A stretch of DNA of 64,000 bases from JANWVO01 sp037446555 (GCA_037446555.1 JBBIIK010000003.1:158888-222887), one strand, 5' to 3'; counted from the stretch's first letter, positions 37,178 to 46,738 are shown. Numbers and translations are program-made. The notes: generated by a model from the sequence alone, not told the origin.

Positions 37178-38314
37178 ATGTACACGAACCGGATCCTCAG
37201 CGCGATCTTTGCGATTGCGCTGGCCGTCGGATTTCCTGTCTTTGCGACAAACTGCATCGAGGGCACAGCCCTTAGCGGCGCCCGTTACCTCATCTGCGGG
37301 CCGGATCAGAACTGGAACGGCGGCCTTGTGTTGTTCGCACACGGCTATGTGCCCGCGGGAGCGCCGGCGGACGCATGGAAGGCCCAACTGGCGCTGCCGG
37401 GCGGGCCGTCCCTCCCGGATCTCGTCACCCAGTATGGCTTTGCGTTTGCGGCTTCGAGCTTTTCCAAAGACGGGCTGGCAGTGTTGCAGGGCGTCGACGA
37501 CACGATGGCCCTGATCGAGATCTTCAAGTCCACGTTTGGAGCGGTGCCTACGCGGGTGTTCGTGACCGGTGTCTCGGAAGGCGGCCTGATCGCCGCCAAG
37601 GCGCTCGAGCAAAACCCGGACAAGCTCAGCGGCGGGCTGGCCGCCTGCGGACCGATTGGTGACTTTCCGAAGCAGATCAACTACTTCGGCGACGTCCGCG
37701 TGCTGTTCGACTATTTCTTCCCCCGCGTCCTGGGCGACGCGTGGACGCAAAGCAACATCACCATTCCTCCCGCTCTCATGACGGGATGGGAAGCCACTTA
37801 TGCCCCCGCGGTGGCAGCGGCGCTGAAATCCAACCCGCTGAAGGCAGCGCAACTGATCTCCACCGGGGACATTCCCATCGGTTTGAATCCGGGCAATGCA
37901 GGGGAAGCCGTTCTCTCGGCGCTCTGGTACAACGTGTTCGCCACCAACGACGCGATGGACACGCTCGGCGGGAATCCGCTCGACAACCGCAGGCGCTGGT
38001 ATTCACGGTCGCTGAACGATTTCCTGCTGAACTTGCGCGTGGCCAGGTTTTCGGCGGCGTCCGCAGCCATCGCCGAAATGGCGAATTACCAGACGTCAGG
38101 CAGGCTGCTTCGCCCGCTGATTACGCTGCACACCACGTGGGACCCGGTGGTGCCCGCGTGGCAGGAGTCGCTGTACGCCAAGAAGGTCGCCGCGGCGGGC
38201 AAGTCCCATCTGCTGGTGCGATATCCGGTGCCGCGATTCGGCCACTGCGCGTTCAACGAAGGCGAGGTGCTCATCGCCTTCCTGACGATGGTGCTGCACC
38301 CGTATTCTTTCTGA
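37178..38314 (+). CDS. Secreted alpha/beta hydrolase
   Basis: The 378-aa protein starts after a strong GAAGGAGGAATC ribosome site and has a signal peptide (ILSAIFAIALAVGFPVFA). The mature part is an alpha/beta hydrolase of prolyl-oligopeptidase/tannase-like build: LVLFAHGYVPAG near residue 50, the nucleophile elbow GVSEGG with Ser near 131, a late Asp in TTWDPVVPAW and a His in PRFGHCAFNEGE. A lid-like insert lies between about 160 and 290. It could be an esterase, tannase relative or peptidase. It stands alone. Confidence 0.82.
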   Translation: MYTNRILSAIFAIALAVGFPVFATNCIEGTALSGARYLICGPDQNWNGGLVLFAHGYVPAGAPADAWKAQLALPGGPSLPDLVTQYGFAFAASSFSKDGLAVLQGVDDTMALIEIFKSTFGAVPTRVFVTGVSEGGLIAAKALEQNPDKLSGGLAACGPIGDFPKQINYFGDVRVLFDYFFPRVLGDAWTQSNITIPPALMTGWEATYAPAVAAALKSNPLKAAQLISTGDIPIGLNPGNAGEAVLSALWYNVFATNDAMDTLGGNPLDNRRRWYSRSLNDFLLNLRVARFSAASAAIAEMANYQTSGRLLRPLITLHTTWDPVVPAWQESLYAKKVAAAGKSHLLVRYPVPRFGHCAFNEGEVLIAFLTMVLHPYSF

Positions 38315-38331
38315 GTCGCGGAGGGCGCGCC

Positions 38332-38859
38332 TCATTTCTTCGGCGGATCCGAGTGCAGGAACTCGATGGTCACGCCGAGTGGCTTCTCGCTGTCGATGTA
38401 GACGTAGTCGCCGTTGTCGCGGTCATACCGGCCGCGGTGGAGGACAGGCATGCCTGCGCGCCCGGCGCGAGAGATCGCCTCGTCGAGGTTCTCCACCTGA
38501 AAGCCGAGGTGCTGCACCCCCTCGCCGTGCTGGTCGAGAAACTGCTTCCAGGAAGTGTCGCCGCCCACAGGCTCGATCAACTCCAACACCACCTGTCCCA
38601 GACGGAAGAAGGCGAGCTTGGCGCGGCCCGCGGAGGGCTTTCCGCGGTAGACCACCTTCACCTCCTCGCCCGGACGTGTGGTCGTGATCGACGGCGCGGG
38701 CAGTCCGAGCACGGAAGCCCAGCGTTTGACCGAGGCTTCAATATCGCGGGTGACGATAGCCACCTGCACAATCGTCCTCATGCCGGGATCCAAGCCGGCA
38801 GGCTCCTGCGCAGGCAGCAGGAAGGGGAGCAGTGAAACGAGAGCGGCAGTTCGCAGCAT
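38332..38859 (-). CDS. Exported VOC (glyoxalase/dioxygenase fold) protein
   Basis: A 175-aa protein with one vicinal-oxygen-chelate domain after a clear signal peptide (LRTAALVSLLPFLLPAQ). Domain marks are VQVAIVTRDIEASVKRWASVLGLP, LIEPVGG, GEGVQHLGFQVENLDEAI and YVYIDSEKPLGVTIEFL, which supply the metal His/Glu positions (His in QHLGF, Glu in ELIEP and IEFL). Export of a VOC protein is uncommon. The ATG at 38859 is taken over the GTG two codons earlier. It resembles methylmalonyl-CoA epimerase-like VOC proteins in layout, but a periplasmic place rules out that role. Confidence 0.82.
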   Translation of the reverse strand: MLRTAALVSLLPFLLPAQEPAGLDPGMRTIVQVAIVTRDIEASVKRWASVLGLPAPSITTTRPGEEVKVVYRGKPSAGRAKLAFFRLGQVVLELIEPVGGDTSWKQFLDQHGEGVQHLGFQVENLDEAISRAGRAGMPVLHRGRYDRDNGDYVYIDSEKPLGVTIEFLHSDPPKK

Positions 38860-38898
38860 GTACACTGTCTACCACCGCTCGGGGGCGCACTGCCACGG

Positions 38899-39303
38899 TC
38901 ACACTTTGACGCTCTTCACAACAGGCGCGTACTTCTGGTCCGTGCCCAGGATGTGATCCGTGAGCCAGCCTTTCAGGAAGCCCATGAGCTTGATGGAGAA
39001 CCCCGTGCGGCTCGACTCGACTTCCTTGCGGAGTTTCTCGACCTGCTCCACCATCGCGCGGTGCACGCGCTTGTGGTTCGCCAGGTCGGCGTAGCCCGCC
39101 CGCTCCATCAGCTTTTCTTCATGGCTGAAGTGATAGCGCGTGTAGTTCACCAGATCATTCAGGATGCGCTTCAAATCCTCGGGCTTGCCGCCCAGCTTCA
39201 TCGAGTCATGCAGGCTGTTGATGATGTCGACCAGCTTCCTGTGCTGCTGGTCGATCTCGGCGTGTCCGACGCTGTACTCAGACCTCCAGTCAACAAATGC
39301 CAT
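38899..39303 (-). CDS. Bacteriohemerythrin
   Basis: A 134-aa four-helix diiron oxygen-binding protein with no attached domain. Hemerythrin landmarks are VDWRSEYSVGHAEIDQQHRKLVDIINSL (His and Glu ligands), YTRYHFSHEEKLME, NHKRVHRAM and GWLTDHILGTDQKY (His, Asp). It can bind O2 for storage, delivery or sensing and protect oxygen-labile enzymes. The start at 39303 was chosen since homologues begin at this point; the frame runs much further upstream without similarity. Confidence 0.92.
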   Translation of the reverse strand: MAFVDWRSEYSVGHAEIDQQHRKLVDIINSLHDSMKLGGKPEDLKRILNDLVNYTRYHFSHEEKLMERAGYADLANHKRVHRAMVEQVEKLRKEVESSRTGFSIKLMGFLKGWLTDHILGTDQKYAPVVKSVKV

Positions 39304-39362
39304 GTCCGTGTGGCCTCCGTGGAGCTTATCGGACAGGCGGCAAGAGGCTTGAGCGAATGCGC

Positions 39363-40634
39363 TCAGCCGAGCTTCCAGGGCTTGCGGTAGCGGCGCATGA
39401 GATAGCGGTTGGCCTCTTTGTGGTTCGTGATCCGCTCCCGCGCATCGTCCCATTCGATCCGCGCGCCCGTGCGGAAGGCGATGTTGGCAAGCATGGCGCC
39501 CTTGTTGAGGCGGTGTGAATACTCGAAGTTGCAGGTCGTATCTGTGCGGCGCGCCCGGATGGCATCCAGAAACTCGCGGATATGCCCCGGCGAATCCGGG
39601 ATCGAGGGCGCCGGGCGCGGGAAATCGGGCGCTGGCTTTCCCTTGACCCACACCTCGTGCTTCGAGTAATTGGTCACCAGCGTGGCCTCGGTCCCTTCGA
39701 AGATCACGCAACTGCCCATGTGCTCGAGGCCGGGGCGCCCTTGCGGGTGCTGCGTCCAGGTGAGCAGAACCGGACCGGGGAACTCCAGGGCGGCCTCAAA
39801 GACATCGGGCGTCTCCGCGTTGTCGCCAGCCAGCCAGCGGCCGCCCGCCGCGCTCACCGCCCGGGGCGCCTGCAGGTCCAGGGCCCAATAGGCCACGTCG
39901 GCGTAATGGCACCAGAAATCGGCGAAATAACCGCCTGAATAATCCCAAAAATAGCGGAATTTTCCGTGGGACCGGTTTGGATTGTACGGCCGCTTCGGCG
40001 CCGGACCCAGCCAGAAATCGTAATCGAGTTCCGGCGGCGGGGCTCCGTCCGGCGGCGCCCCGATGGACTTTTCATTCGACCGCAGCCCGCAGTGCACGCG
40101 GACGATCCTGCCCAGCGAGCCCGAGCGCACCAGCTCCGCGACGCGCCGGTAGTTGGGCAGGTCGTTGTGAATGTGATTTCCCATCTGCGTGACCCGCCTG
40201 TTCTTGCGGGCGGCTTCCACCATGCGGCGCCCCTCGCCGACCGACCACGAGAAGGGCTTCTCGACGAAGACGTCCTTGCCGGCTTCGCAGGCGAGAATCG
40301 CCGGCAGGGCGTGCCAGTGGTCGGGCGTCGCGATGACGACGGCATCGATGTCCTTGCGGTCGAGCACCCGGCGGAAGTCACCATAGGCGTCCGGCTTGCG
40401 GCCGCCGAGTTTCTCCACGAGCGCGGCGGCACGTTCCAGGTGTGTCCGGTCGACGTCGCAGACGGCTGCAGCCTCCACGTCCGGGTGTTCCAGAAAATGT
40501 TTGATCCGGCCCGATCCCATCCCGCCGCAGCCGATGAAGCCGGCGCGGATGCGGTCGCTCGGGGCGGTCTGCGCGCGCGCCGCGGCTAGCCCGGCCGCGG
40601 CCGCGCCGAGGAAGAATCTGCGGGTGGCGCGCAT
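39363..40634 (-). CDS. Tat-exported Gfo/Idh/MocA family oxidoreductase
   Basis: The 423-aa protein starts with RATRRFFLGAAAAGLAAARA, a Tat signal. The mature part has the NAD-binding GFIGCGGMGSGRIKHF, the EKP motif (VFVEKPFSW) with the conserved Lys, and a C-terminal alpha/beta domain with DFWCHYADVAYWALD. Exported members with bound NAD(H) are frequent in this phylum and are thought to act on periplasmic sugars or cyclitols, as in glycoside-hydrolase-109-type enzymes. Specific substrate is unknown. It follows pyc by 8 bp on the same strand. Confidence 0.9.
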   Translation of the reverse strand: MRATRRFFLGAAAAGLAAARAQTAPSDRIRAGFIGCGGMGSGRIKHFLEHPDVEAAAVCDVDRTHLERAAALVEKLGGRKPDAYGDFRRVLDRKDIDAVVIATPDHWHALPAILACEAGKDVFVEKPFSWSVGEGRRMVEAARKNRRVTQMGNHIHNDLPNYRRVAELVRSGSLGRIVRVHCGLRSNEKSIGAPPDGAPPPELDYDFWLGPAPKRPYNPNRSHGKFRYFWDYSGGYFADFWCHYADVAYWALDLQAPRAVSAAGGRWLAGDNAETPDVFEAALEFPGPVLLTWTQHPQGRPGLEHMGSCVIFEGTEATLVTNYSKHEVWVKGKPAPDFPRPAPSIPDSPGHIREFLDAIRARRTDTTCNFEYSHRLNKGAMLANIAFRTGARIEWDDARERITNHKEANRYLMRRYRKPWKLG

Positions 40635-40642
40635 GGCGCCTA

Positions 40643-43600
40643 TCAGGATACAGGAGTAATGACGAGCAGCAGGTCCTTGGGTTCGACAGTCTGCCCCACG
40701 CTGGCGTGCCTCTCGGTCACCTTGCCGGAGATGGGCGCGTAGACGGTCGTCTGCATCTTCATCGCTTCGAGCACGAGGAGCTTGTCGCCCTTCTTCACCG
40801 TCTGGTTGAGCTCCACAGCAATGGATGTGACAGCTCCCGGGATGGGCGCTCCGACGTGGCCTTCCTTGGCCGGATCGGCCTTGGGCTGCGCTTTCGTTTC
40901 GGCCTTGATGTGGCGGTCGCGGACGGTGATCTCGCGCGGCTGCCCGTTGAGCTCAAAGAACACGGTGCGCGTGCCGTCCGGGTGGGCGTCGCCGGTCGCC
41001 GTGTACTTAATGATGAGCGTCTTTCCGGGATCGATGTTGACCGCGATCTCCTCGCCCGGCTTGAGGCCGTAGAAGAAAGCCGGGGAGGGAAGCACGGTGA
41101 GGTCGCCGTAGGCGGCGCGCGCCTTGTCGAATCTTACGTACACGTCCGGGTACATGACGTAGCTCATCAGGTCCGTTTCCGAGGGCTTGTGGCCCGTCTT
41201 CTTCTCAATCAGCGCGCGCGTCTGCTCCCAATGGACCGGCTCCAGCCGCGCCCCCGGGCGGCCGCGTCTCGGCTTTCGGCCCTTGAGGATCACCGAAGCG
41301 ATCTTCGAAGGCCAGCCACCTTCAGGTTCTCCCAATGCTCCCTCGAACATTTCCACCACCGAATTCGGGATGTTCAGCGAGTGGTTCGGGCCCAGGTTCT
41401 CGAACTCGTGAACGGTCATTCCGTGCTGAATGAGGAACAGCGCCATGTCTCCGACTACCTTCGACGACGGCGTCACCTTCACGATGTCTCCGAAGGCGCG
41501 GTTCACCTCGGCGTACATCCGAGCGATCTCCGGCCAGCGGTGGCCCAGGCCCAGGCTTTCGGCCTGCTCGCGGAGATTCGTGTACTGCCCGCCGGGCATC
41601 TCGTGCACGTAGACGTCCGCGGTGCCCGAACGCGGCGCCGTGTCGAAGGGCGCATAGTTGAGCCGCACCTGCTCCCAGTAGTCCGAGCAGCGGTTCAGGG
41701 CGTCGAAGTCCAATCCGTTGGCGCGACGCGGGTCGTGCTGCAACGCGGCGACCAGAGAATTCAGGTTCGGCTGCGACGTGGAGCCGCTCATCGAGGAAAC
41801 TGCCGCATCGGCGATATCGACTCCCGCTTCCACCGCCTTCAGGATCGAAGCCGCGTTCAGCCCGGAAGTGTCATGCGTGTGGAAGTGGATGGGGATGCCG
41901 ATCTCCTCCTTCAACGCCTTCACCAGTTTCCAGGCGGCGTAGGGTTTTACGAGTCCGGCCATGTCCTTGATGGCCAGCATATGGGCCCCCATCTTCTCGA
42001 GCTCTTTCGCCAGCCGGACGTAATATTGCAGCGGATACTTGTCGCGTTTCGGATCGAGGATGTCTCCCGTGTAGCAAATGGCGGCCTCGCAGACGGCGTT
42101 GGTTCGCCGCACAGCCTCCATGGCGACTTTCATGTTGGGCAGCCAGTTCAGCGAATCGAAGATCCGGAAGATGTCGATTCCCTCCTGCGCCGCCACTTCC
42201 ACGAAGCGCCGCACGGCATTGTCCGGGTACGCCGTGTAGCCCACTGCGTTGGAGGCGCGGAACAGCATCTGGAAACAGACGTTCGGGATCTCCCGCCGCA
42301 GCTTCTGCAACCGCACCCACGGGTCTTCCAGCAGGAACCGCATGGCGACGTCGAATGTCGCGCCCCCCCACAGCTCGAGCGAGAACAGCCCGGAGAGCGA
42401 GTGCGCGTAGAAATTCGCGATCGCCAGCAAGTCGTAGGTGCGCATACGAGTGGCCATCAGCGACTGGTGCGCGTCCCGCATGGTGGTGTCCGTCAGCAGC
42501 AGCCGCTTCTGTTTCAGCACCCACTGCGCAAAGCCCTCAGGTCCCAGCTCGAGCAGCTTCTGCCGCGTGCCGGGCGGCGGCGGCGCGGGATTGTGGGGCG
42601 GCACGGGCGGCTGCCGGACAATTTCCGGCGGGCGGCGGCGCGCCATCTCCGGGTTGCCGTTCACGGCCACATCGGCGAGGTAGGCGAGAAGCCGCGTCGC
42701 CCTGTCCTGCCGCGGGCGAAAGCGGAAGAGTTCCGGCGTGTTTTCCAGGAAAGTCGTTGTCGCTTTCCCGGCCTGGAACGCAGGATGATTGACGACATTT
42801 TCGAGAAATGGAATATTCGTTTTCACGCCGCGGATGCGGAATTCGCGGAGCGCGCGGTCCATGCGCTGGCAGGCGGTGCGGAAATCATTGCCCCAGGCTG
42901 TGATCTTGACGAGCAGCGAGTCGTAGTAGGGGGTGATCACGGCTCCGCCATAAGCCGAGGCGCCGTCCAGCCGGATTCCGAAGCCCGCGGGCGAGCGGTA
43001 GGTGGTGATGCGGCCGTAATCGGGCAGGAAGTTCTTCGCAGGATCCTCCGTGGTGATGCGGCACTGTAGGGCGGCGCCGTGCACGTGGATCTCCTCCTGC
43101 GGCGGAATCGCCATCTCCTCCCCGTGCAGGGCGAGCCCCTGCGCCACCTGGATCTGCGCCCTGACGATATCGATGCCGGTGACCACCTCGGTGACCGTGT
43201 GTTCGACCTGGATGCGCGGGTTCACTTCAATGAAGAACCATTCGCCCGAATCGGCGTCCACCAGGAACTCGACCGTGCCTGCCGAGTAGTAGCCGGCATG
43301 GCGGCACAGCCGGACCGCAGCTTCGCACAGCGCCTTGCGGATGGAGGGGTCGAGGCTGAAGGCAGGTGCCACCTCGACGATCTTCTGATGGCGACGCTGC
43401 ACGGAGCAGTCGCGTTCCCAAAGGTGGACCAGGTTGCCATGCGTATCGCCGAGGATCTGCACTTCGACATGCTTGGCGTGCCGGATGTAGCGTTCCACGA
43501 ACAGCGCGCCGTTGCCGAAGGCTGCCTGCGCCTCATGGCTGGCTTCGTGGAAGCGCGGTTCCAGATCCTCGCTGCGGTGCACGATCCGCATGCCCCGCCC

Positions 43601-44092
43601 GCCGCCGCCGAAAGCGGCTTTCAGAATCAGCGGATATCCGGTCTGTTCCGCGGCCCGACGGGCCTGTTCCACGGTGCGAACCGGGCGGTCGGTTCCGTCG
43701 AGCGTGGGAACTCCCGCTTCGCGCGCCAGCCGCCTCGCGGCGGTCTTGTCGCCGAGCTTCTCCAGCAGCTCCGCGCCCGGCCCGATAAACGTGATCCCTG
43801 CCTCGGCGCAGGCGCGCGGCAGCCTCGGGTTTTCGCTGAGGAATCCGTATCCAGGGTGGATCGCGTCGACACCCTTCTCCTTCGCCAATCCGACGATGCC
43901 GTCGATGTCGAGATAGGCCTGCACCGGGCCGAGCCCCTGCCCGACCAGGTACGCCTCGTCGGCCTTGAAGCGGTGGAGGCTGAGCCGGTCCTCCTGGCTA
44001 TAGATGGCTACCGTTTGAAAGCCCAGTTCGTTTGCGGCGCGAAAAATGCGGATCGCGATCTCTCCCCGGTTCAGGGCCATCACCTTCTTCAT
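40643..44092 (-). CDS. pyc: Pyruvate carboxylase
   Basis: A single-chain 1149-aa biotin enzyme that carboxylates pyruvate to oxaloacetate. Order of domains: biotin carboxylase at about 1-455 (KAAFGGGGRGMRIV ATP-grasp loop, FFIEVNPRIQVEHTVTE), carboxyltransferase at about 530-830 (LLLTDTTMRDAHQSLMATRMR, EMPGGQYTNL), and the C-terminal biotinyl domain with Lys1112 in EAMKMQT. All active-site blocks are intact. It feeds the TCA cycle anaplerotically. The downstream gene on its strand is the oxidoreductase, and the DUF4097 lipoprotein diverges from it. Confidence 0.96.
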   Translation of the reverse strand: MKKVMALNRGEIAIRIFRAANELGFQTVAIYSQEDRLSLHRFKADEAYLVGQGLGPVQAYLDIDGIVGLAKEKGVDAIHPGYGFLSENPRLPRACAEAGITFIGPGAELLEKLGDKTAARRLAREAGVPTLDGTDRPVRTVEQARRAAEQTGYPLILKAAFGGGGRGMRIVHRSEDLEPRFHEASHEAQAAFGNGALFVERYIRHAKHVEVQILGDTHGNLVHLWERDCSVQRRHQKIVEVAPAFSLDPSIRKALCEAAVRLCRHAGYYSAGTVEFLVDADSGEWFFIEVNPRIQVEHTVTEVVTGIDIVRAQIQVAQGLALHGEEMAIPPQEEIHVHGAALQCRITTEDPAKNFLPDYGRITTYRSPAGFGIRLDGASAYGGAVITPYYDSLLVKITAWGNDFRTACQRMDRALREFRIRGVKTNIPFLENVVNHPAFQAGKATTTFLENTPELFRFRPRQDRATRLLAYLADVAVNGNPEMARRRPPEIVRQPPVPPHNPAPPPPGTRQKLLELGPEGFAQWVLKQKRLLLTDTTMRDAHQSLMATRMRTYDLLAIANFYAHSLSGLFSLELWGGATFDVAMRFLLEDPWVRLQKLRREIPNVCFQMLFRASNAVGYTAYPDNAVRRFVEVAAQEGIDIFRIFDSLNWLPNMKVAMEAVRRTNAVCEAAICYTGDILDPKRDKYPLQYYVRLAKELEKMGAHMLAIKDMAGLVKPYAAWKLVKALKEEIGIPIHFHTHDTSGLNAASILKAVEAGVDIADAAVSSMSGSTSQPNLNSLVAALQHDPRRANGLDFDALNRCSDYWEQVRLNYAPFDTAPRSGTADVYVHEMPGGQYTNLREQAESLGLGHRWPEIARMYAEVNRAFGDIVKVTPSSKVVGDMALFLIQHGMTVHEFENLGPNHSLNIPNSVVEMFEGALGEPEGGWPSKIASVILKGRKPRRGRPGARLEPVHWEQTRALIEKKTGHKPSETDLMSYVMYPDVYVRFDKARAAYGDLTVLPSPAFFYGLKPGEEIAVNIDPGKTLIIKYTATGDAHPDGTRTVFFELNGQPREITVRDRHIKAETKAQPKADPAKEGHVGAPIPGAVTSIAVELNQTVKKGDKLLVLEAMKMQTTVYAPISGKVTERHASVGQTVEPKDLLLVITPVS

Positions 44093-44161
44093 GTAACCCA
44101 GGCTAGCATGCGGGAACTTTCAGCCAACCCGATCCGTAATAGCTTTCGTGAGGAGCTGTCT

Positions 44162-45094
44162 ATGCGCGTTCCCCTCCTGACTGCCCTGACGGCGGGCTTG
44201 CTGGCCCTTTCCGCCTGTGACTGGATCGATCCCTCCGAATGGGGCGCCTCGCAACGCTTCAAGGAGCCTTTCTCTACCACGGAGAAGCTCTCAAGCGGGG
44301 GACGGGTGACGATGGAAACGTTCAACGGTCCGATCGAGGTCCGCGGCTGGGACCGCGAGGAAGCGTCGATCGAGGTGGTCAAGTACGCCTCCCGGCAGGA
44401 GACTCTCGGTCTGATGGACGTGGACATCGTCGCCGACGGCAGCGCGCTGCGGGTGCGCGTGCGGCGCCCCGAGGGCAATTGCAACTGCGGCGCGAGCCTG
44501 TCGCTGCGCCTGCCGCGCAAGATCATTCTCGAAGACGCCCGCACATCCAACGGGGCCGTGACGCTTGAGTCAGTGGAGGGATCCGGCCGGGCCACGACCT
44601 CCAACGGCGCGGTGAAGGTCTGGGACGTGAAAGGAGACTGGACGCTGCGCACTTCCAATGGCGCCATGGAACTTGACAAGGTGAGCGGCTCCGTCACCGC
44701 GCGCACGTCCAATGGGCGGATCCGACTCAGCGGCATCGATGGGCGGGCCGACGTAGAGACGTCAAACGGTTCGATCGACGCCGATATCCCAGTGCCACAG
44801 AGCGGCGCGCCCCTTGTATTTCGGAGCTCCAACGGCTCGGTGACCGTGAAGCTGCGCCAGTGGGCCAACAACCCGCTGCGCATCTCCACGTCGAACGCAT
44901 CCATCACCTTGGCGCTGCCGGACGGCGTCAACGCCGACGTGCGCGCCTCCACGAGCAACGGGCGCGTGACCAGCGATTTCGAGGTCTCCGCGCGCGAGTT
45001 CGGAAAGACCCGCCTGGAGGGACGGCTCGGCGCCGGCGGGGAGCGGATCGAGCTGACCTCCTCGAACGGCAGCATCCGCCTTGTGAGGCGGTAA
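44162..45094 (+). CDS. DUF4097-type lipoprotein with TSNG beta repeats
   Basis: The 310-aa protein has a lipobox (LALSAC, lipidated Cys19). From about residue 55 it is a DUF4097-like right-handed beta solenoid. Each turn carries a Ser/Asn-Gly tight turn: TSNGAV, TSNGAV, TSNGAM, TSNGRI, TSNGSI, SSNGSV, TSNASI, TSNGRV and SSNGSI, nine in all, spaced 19-34 residues. CNCG near 110 adds two cysteines. Such proteins are membrane-linked and of unknown role, often near sigma/anti-sigma or stress genes. The start at 44162 was chosen for the signal; the frame runs far upstream through pyc as a shadow. Confidence 0.85.
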   Translation: MRVPLLTALTAGLLALSACDWIDPSEWGASQRFKEPFSTTEKLSSGGRVTMETFNGPIEVRGWDREEASIEVVKYASRQETLGLMDVDIVADGSALRVRVRRPEGNCNCGASLSLRLPRKIILEDARTSNGAVTLESVEGSGRATTSNGAVKVWDVKGDWTLRTSNGAMELDKVSGSVTARTSNGRIRLSGIDGRADVETSNGSIDADIPVPQSGAPLVFRSSNGSVTVKLRQWANNPLRISTSNASITLALPDGVNADVRASTSNGRVTSDFEVSAREFGKTRLEGRLGAGGERIELTSSNGSIRLVRR

Positions 45095-46249
45095 TCAGGA
45101 GCGCGTCCGCAGCCGCCGCGCCACCTGGAGGTTGGACGCCACTCGCCCCGCGCCGTATCCGATGCGGAATCGCAGCGGCCTGACGCGGCGCCGCGGATCC
45201 TCGTAAGCCGCCCGCAGGTCGCGCTGCAGCCGGAACTCGAACGCTCTCCCGTAGGGCTTCTCGTAATCTCCGTAAAGCTGCACGTCCCAAGAGCCTGCCA
45301 CCAGTAGCCGCCACGGAATGCCGGTGTCGTCCTGCAGGATCAGCGCGGAGCGGTTCAGCACAGTGTCCCTGATCCGCGAGAAACTCCGGTCGTGCAGCAC
45401 GTAGGATGTCGCCTTCAGCATCGTGCACACGGGACCAAGAGACGAGAGAAAGCGCTCGAACTGCGGATTGGAGCGTATGTGGGCGTTATCGAGGTTCAGC
45501 GAGAAGTAGTAAAGCCTGGCAGGGCGGCCCCCCTCGGGCGACAGTAAATCCAGCCGCAGCCCGCGATTGTGTCCGAACTCCGCGCGCCGCACATCCTGCC
45601 GCCGCCGCTGCGGCCTGCCGTGCCCGTCCAGCGTCACATACTCGTAGCCGGTGATCCCGTAACCGGCGCGCGCCAGCTGGATGAGCAGCGGCTGAGCCAC
45701 TCCGTCGGTGTTCTGCCCGCGCAGCTGCCGGTCCATCTCACGTGTGACGAAGAAGCTCTTCCTGAGCAGAGATTCCAGCGTGTCGGCCAGCGGCGGCAGC
45801 AGTCGAGGCAGTGCTTCGGTTGGCAGATCCCCGGCATCCGGAACTCTGCCGGGAGGCTCAAGCGCTGCCATCACGTAAGTCTGGCGGCCGGGAAAAAACG
45901 TGAGAAGCGTCAGCGCGTCGGCACCGGAAAAAGGATAGAACACGGGGCGGGCGAGGTCTTCCTTCCGGCTCAGTTCCTTGCTGGCGAACTCCCGCATCTG
46001 CGGCTCCCGCCTCTCGCGAAAGTCCTGGAACATGGCGTTCAGCCGGCGGCTGTGGCTGGCCCAGGCATCAGAAGACTCCAGCATTTTGAAAGGGCTGGTG
46101 CCGCGCCCGGGCAACCCTGCCAGGAAGCGGGCAGCGTCGCCGGCCTCGCCGGGCCGCAAACGGCCCGCTGCGCGTTTCTCTTCAGAACCGCTCCGGCACG
46201 CAGGGAGCGCCAGAACAAGCAGAGTCAGGAGAGCTGCCCGGCGGAGCAT
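45095..46249 (-). CDS. Unrecognised lipoprotein, 384 aa
   Basis: I do not recognise the family. A lipoprotein signal with lipobox LALPAC (Cys18) opens it. The mature part is alpha/beta with blocks FYPFSGADALTLLTFFPGRQTYVMAALEP, LYYFSLNLDNAHIRSNPQFERFLSSL and QDDTGIPWRLLVAGSWDVQLYGDYEKPY. It is basic at the C-terminus. It abuts the DUF4097 gene tail to tail with no gap between stops. The wording AxAL-TFFPG and ALIL-DDTG-PW suggests a conserved surface or envelope protein found in this phylum; no function is proposed. Confidence 0.7.
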   Translation of the reverse strand: MLRRAALLTLLVLALPACRSGSEEKRAAGRLRPGEAGDAARFLAGLPGRGTSPFKMLESSDAWASHSRRLNAMFQDFRERREPQMREFASKELSRKEDLARPVFYPFSGADALTLLTFFPGRQTYVMAALEPPGRVPDAGDLPTEALPRLLPPLADTLESLLRKSFFVTREMDRQLRGQNTDGVAQPLLIQLARAGYGITGYEYVTLDGHGRPQRRRQDVRRAEFGHNRGLRLDLLSPEGGRPARLYYFSLNLDNAHIRSNPQFERFLSSLGPVCTMLKATSYVLHDRSFSRIRDTVLNRSALILQDDTGIPWRLLVAGSWDVQLYGDYEKPYGRAFEFRLQRDLRAAYEDPRRRVRPLRFRIGYGAGRVASNLQVARRLRTRS

Positions 46250-46294
46250 GAATCGCCAGCCTCCAGTGTAACCGGGCGGTGCCGGGAGGCACCG

Positions 46295-46738
46295 TCAGGC
46301 GGCAGCGGAGCCGTGTTCTAGCCAGCGGCGCATCTCGCTGCGCGGCGCCAGTCCCGCGCGCTGCATCACCAGCCTGCCGCCGGCAAAGACGAGAAAGTTG
46401 GGTACCGACTGAATCCCGTAACGCGCAGCCAGCCCCGGATTCTGGTCAACATTCACTTCGAGGATCACGGCACGTCCGGCCATCTCCCGCGCCAGCGCCA
46501 CCATCTCCGGCACCGCCAAGCGGCATGGGCCGCACCATGGGGCCCAGAAGTCCACCAGCACCGGCACGGGCGACTCACGAACGATCGCATCGAATTCCGT
46601 GGCAGTCACGTCCAGCGGCTCGGCCACCGGCGGCAGCGGCGCGCGGCAGGCGCCGCACCGGCCATGATCGGCCAGCCGCGACGGCGGTACACGGTTGCTC
46701 TTCCCACAATTCAGGCAACTGCGGATGAGTCCCAACAT
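46295..46738 (-). CDS. trxC: Thioredoxin 2 (TrxC-like) with zinc ribbon
   Basis: The 147-aa protein has an N-terminal zinc-ribbon with two CxxC pairs (CLNCG and CGAC) and then a thioredoxin domain with the active site WCGPC in DFWAPWCGPCRLAVPEM. PNFLVFAGGR carries the cis-Pro. This layout is that of TrxC, a cytosolic disulfide reductase linked to oxidative stress. The start at 46738 puts the first zinc-ribbon Cys near residue 8; the frame extends upstream without similarity. Confidence 0.88.
   Translation of the reverse strand: MLGLIRSCLNCGKSNRVPPSRLADHGRCGACRAPLPPVAEPLDVTATEFDAIVRESPVPVLVDFWAPWCGPCRLAVPEMVALAREMAGRAVILEVNVDQNPGLAARYGIQSVPNFLVFAGGRLVMQRAGLAPRSEMRRWLEHGSAAA

Noticed and set aside
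40706..43069. 787-codon forward frame opposite pyruvate carboxylase
   Set aside because: Antisense of pyc, whose every active-site motif is intact; the shadow has none.
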